Below, piece after piece: positions 61,780-64,000 of a stretch of DNA of 64,000 bases. Under the pieces are notes generated by a model that had not been told where the DNA came from, did not search any database, and saw only the letters and a list, made by a program, of their open reading frames with translations. Both the position numbers and the translations under genes were made by a program. Position 1 is the first letter of the stretch. Every line of letters starts with the position of its first letter. This stretch comes from Pseudomonas sp. P8_229 (GTDB lineage: Bacteria; Pseudomonadota; Gammaproteobacteria; Pseudomonadales; Pseudomonadaceae), in contig NZ_CP125378.1 of assembly GCF_034008635.1 (NCBI RefSeq), positions 6,262,501 to 6,326,500 of the forward strand, in the 5' to 3' direction.

Positions 61780-63190
61780 ATGCACACACGCAGTCTGTTG
61801 CTGACCGGCCTCGCCCTTACTCTGAGCACCAGCGTCTGGGCCGATTTCAGCGCCACCCCCGAAGAGGCTCGGGGCATTGCCAAAGAGGCTTATCTGTATG
61901 GTTTCCCGGTGGTGGAGATGTACAAGACCCTGTACACCCAGGCCGTCGACAGCAAAAGCCCGAACTACAAGGCGCCATTCAACCAGATCGGCAACACCGC
62001 CAAGGCCTTCACCGCCAAGGACACCGCTTTCGTCACACCGAACGCCGACACGCCCTACTCGTTCGTCTGGATGGACCTGCGCGCAGAACCGCTGATCCTC
62101 ACCTTGCCACCGATCGAGGAACACCGTTACTACTCGGTGCAGTTGATCGACGCCTACACGCAGAATTTCGCTTATCTGGGCACCCGCAGCACCGGTAACA
62201 ATGGTGGCCATTTCATGATTGCCGGGCCGGAGTGGCAGGGCCAGCAACCGGTGAATATCGATCGCCTGCTTCGCAGCGAAAGCAACATCACTTACGCGCT
62301 GTACCGCACGCAATTGTTCGATGAAAGGGATCTGGGCAAGGTCAAGCAGATCCAGAAAGGCTACAAGGTCGAAACCCTCAGCCATTACCTGAAACAGAAA
62401 GCCCCGGCCCCGGCCCCGAAAGTCAGCTGGCCGAAACCCACGCCGACCATGAGCGAAACCCCGGATCTGTTCCGTTACCTGAACTTCATGCTCGCCTTCA
62501 CGCCGCCGCAGGACGTCGAGAAAGACCTGCTCGCGCGTTTCGCCAAAATCGGCATCGGTGCCGGCCAGCCGTTTGATCCGGGCAAACTCACTGCCGAGCA
62601 GCGCAAGGCACTGGAGGACGGCATCAGCGACGCCAAGGCTGAATTCGCCGCGTTCAAAAAAGACCAGGTCGACGCGCACAAGGTCAGCAGCGGTGACTTG
62701 TTCGGCACTCGCGATCACCTCAAGGGCAACTACCTGTACCGCTACGCCGGGGCCAACATGGGCATTTTCGGCAACTCGGCCGAAGAGGCGAACTACATCG
62801 GCTACTTCGTTGACAAGGACGGGCAACCGGTCGACGCCTCGAAACACGATTACACCCTGCATTTCGACAAGGGCGCCCTGCCCCCGGCCGATGCGTTCTG
62901 GTCGCTGACGATGTACGACGGCAAGAACAAATTGCTGGTGGCCAACCCGCTCAACCGCTACCTGATCAACTCGCGGATGCTCCCCGAGCTGAAGCTCGAT
63001 GCCGACGGCGGCCTGACCCTGTATGTGCAGCACAAGAACCCGGGCAAGGACCAACAGGCCAATTGGCTGCCGGCACCGAACGGGCCTTTCTACGGGATCT
63101 TGCGTCTTTATCTGCCAAAACCGGAAGTGGCCAGTGGCCAGTGGCGAATGGAGAATGCCGCCACTGACCCCGGTCAACTCAAAACAATAA
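61780..63190 (+). CDS. DUF1254/DUF1214 domain protein, second copy, with 7-bp duplication near the end
   Basis: Paralogue of the preceding gene. Signal peptide (LLLTGLALTLSTSVWA), DUF1254 with EAYLYGFPVVEMYKTLYTQ and FVTPNADTPYSFVWMDLRAEPLILTLPP, and DUF1214 with DAFWSLTMYDGKNKLLVANPLNRY and GPFYGILRLYLPKPEVASG. As it stands the frame runs on to 63423, far into the next gene. CCAGTGG is present twice in tandem (63131-63144); with one copy the protein ends ASGEWRMPPLTPVNSKQ at a TAA at 63190, 12 nt before the next ATG. The given end is this corrected one. Confidence 0.85.
63131..63144 (+). repeat. 7-bp tandem duplication CCAGTGG x2
   Basis: Exact tandem copy inside the 3' end of the DUF1254 gene; it shifts the frame by one and extends the protein into the next gene in the wrong frame. 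Confidence 0.9.
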
Positions 63191-63202
63191 GCGGAGTCAG
63201 TG

Positions 63203-64000
63203 ATGGTCAAGCCTTACGTTGTGCGTCCTCTGTTGGCGCTGTGCATGATCGGCAGTCCGCTGCTGTACGCCGCCGAGGGTGGTGTGGGTCGACCGATCAC
63301 CGGTCAACAGGTGTTTTCCAATGCCGGGATCGTACCGCCGGAACCCGGCTGGGTCGTCTCGGTGACCAGCATCTGGTACGACGGCTCGCTCAAGGGCAAT
63401 CGTGGTGCACCGATTTCCGGTGAAATCAGTGCCGGGATCGACATGAAAGTCTCCTACACCATGACCAACCTGACCCACATCTGGGACACCGGCAAAGGCC
63501 CGTGGAACTTTGCCTCGGCGATCGGCATTCCGTTGCAATACACCGACGTTGACGCGGCCATCACCGGCCCGCGAGGACGGACCCTCGGCACCAGCGATTC
63601 CGGCACTCAGTTTGCCGACGCGCTGGTGACGCCGATTGCCGCCGGTTACCACTTCGATGAACTGAATCACATCGCGTTCTCCCTGCCGATCTACGTGCCG
63701 ACCGGTGCCTATAACGAGAACCGTCTGGCCAACCCGGGCCAGAACAACTACACGTTCATGCCGACCGTGGCCTTCACCCATCTGGATGGCAAGGGTGGCG
63801 AGTTCACCCTGTCCAGTGGTCTGGAGTTCTATACCGAAAACACCACCACGGATTATCGCAACGGCAACATCTTCACCCTCGATGCGCTGTGGACCCACGG
63901 TTTTGGCAGTGGTTGGAGCGCAGGTCTCGCGGCCGGTTATATCCAGCAGGTCACCGACGACAAGGGCCAGACCGCCGACGCACTGAATGGCTTCCGTGGC
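63203..64000 (+). CDS. Outer-membrane beta-barrel protein (MetA/transporter-type), cut by window end
   Basis: Begins at ATG 63203 with GCGGAG 8-9 nt upstream and stays open to the last base (266 codons seen). A signal peptide (LLALCMIGSPLLYAAE) precedes GGVGRPITGQQVFSNAGIVPPEPGWVVSVTSIWYDGSL and strands such as HIAFSLPIYVPTGAYNENRLANPGQNNYTFMPTVAFTHL, a pattern of the SphA/phenol-MetA-deg outer-membrane family. Together with the barrel gene at 59517 and the two DUF1254 genes it suggests an outer-envelope operon for uptake or handling of a hydrophobic compound. The substrate is unknown. Confidence 0.82.
   Translation, partial: MVKPYVVRPLLALCMIGSPLLYAAEGGVGRPITGQQVFSNAGIVPPEPGWVVSVTSIWYDGSLKGNRGAPISGEISAGIDMKVSYTMTNLTHIWDTGKGPWNFASAIGIPLQYTDVDAAITGPRGRTLGTSDSGTQFADALVTPIAAGYHFDELNHIAFSLPIYVPTGAYNENRLANPGQNNYTFMPTVAFTHLDGKGGEFTLSSGLEFYTENTTTDYRNGNIFTLDALWTHGFGSGWSAGLAAGYIQQVTDDKGQTADALNGFRG

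Overview
The window looks like chromosome of a fluorescent Pseudomonas, probably P. fluorescens group. It is GC-rich with dense GC3-biased coding, carries many Pseudomonas REP/REPIN repeats, and its gene content (glgA-treZ-malQ-treY, glgX, glgE-treS-glgB, a MuxABC-OpmB-like RND pump, CcoG, Tpx) matches that genus. This assignment comes from reading the sequence, not from a database search.

Layout. 1-2.0 kb: the end of an adenylate-forming ligase coupled to a GNAT acetyltransferase. 2.0-9.5 kb: an unknown small protein, a chemoreceptor, an IS110-family insertion sequence next to a REPIN, then DUF411, YqaA-like, alpha/beta-hydrolase and D-2-hydroxyacid dehydrogenase genes. 10.2-38.2 kb: a large alpha-glucan/trehalose region. 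Its rightward arm is glgA-treZ-malQ-treY-DUF2934-glgX, its leftward arm is glgE-treS/maltokinase-glgB. Between the arms lie a translationally coupled set (acyl-CoA dehydrogenase-like, PIG-L deacetylase, NodS-like methyltransferase, GT2 glycosyltransferase), a second PIG-L paralogue, an EEP-family protein and two autotransporter-type proteins. 38-46 kb: small stress-type proteins, MgtC, CcoG, a MocR-type regulator, an SDR and an MHYT-GGDEF-EAL protein. 46-55.3 kb: the RND pump operon muxABC-opmB-like on the minus strand. 55.5-57.2 kb: tpx, an SRPBCC protein and a YciI protein. 57.2-59.1 kb: an AT-richer PAAR/toxin/immunity cassette between two copies of a YciI gene 3' end. 59.5-64 kb: an outer-membrane-protein/DUF1254/DUF1254/outer-membrane-protein operon cut by the window end.

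How the genes fit together. TreY and TreZ release trehalose from linear alpha-glucan. TreS with its fused maltokinase makes maltose-1-phosphate from trehalose, GlgE polymerises it, GlgB branches it, and GlgX and MalQ trim and recycle it. This is the storage and osmotic/desiccation-stress pathway known from Pseudomonas. The embedded deacetylase/methyltransferase/glycosyltransferase set recalls the NodB/NodS/NodC logic of lipochito-oligosaccharide synthesis; its product is unknown to me.

Most notable observations: (i) the PAAR-toxin-immunity cassette with flanking YciI 3'-end duplication; (ii) the Nod-like four-gene module, with a second PIG-L paralogue whose catalytic HPDDE motif reads HPGDE; (iii) four reading-frame lesions: single-base losses in an autotransporter signal region, the PAAR gene and an outer-membrane protein, plus a 7-bp tandem duplication near the end of a DUF1254 gene; (iv) an IS110 element with a long structured leader that may encode a bridge RNA. 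No tRNA, rRNA or CRISPR array was seen.
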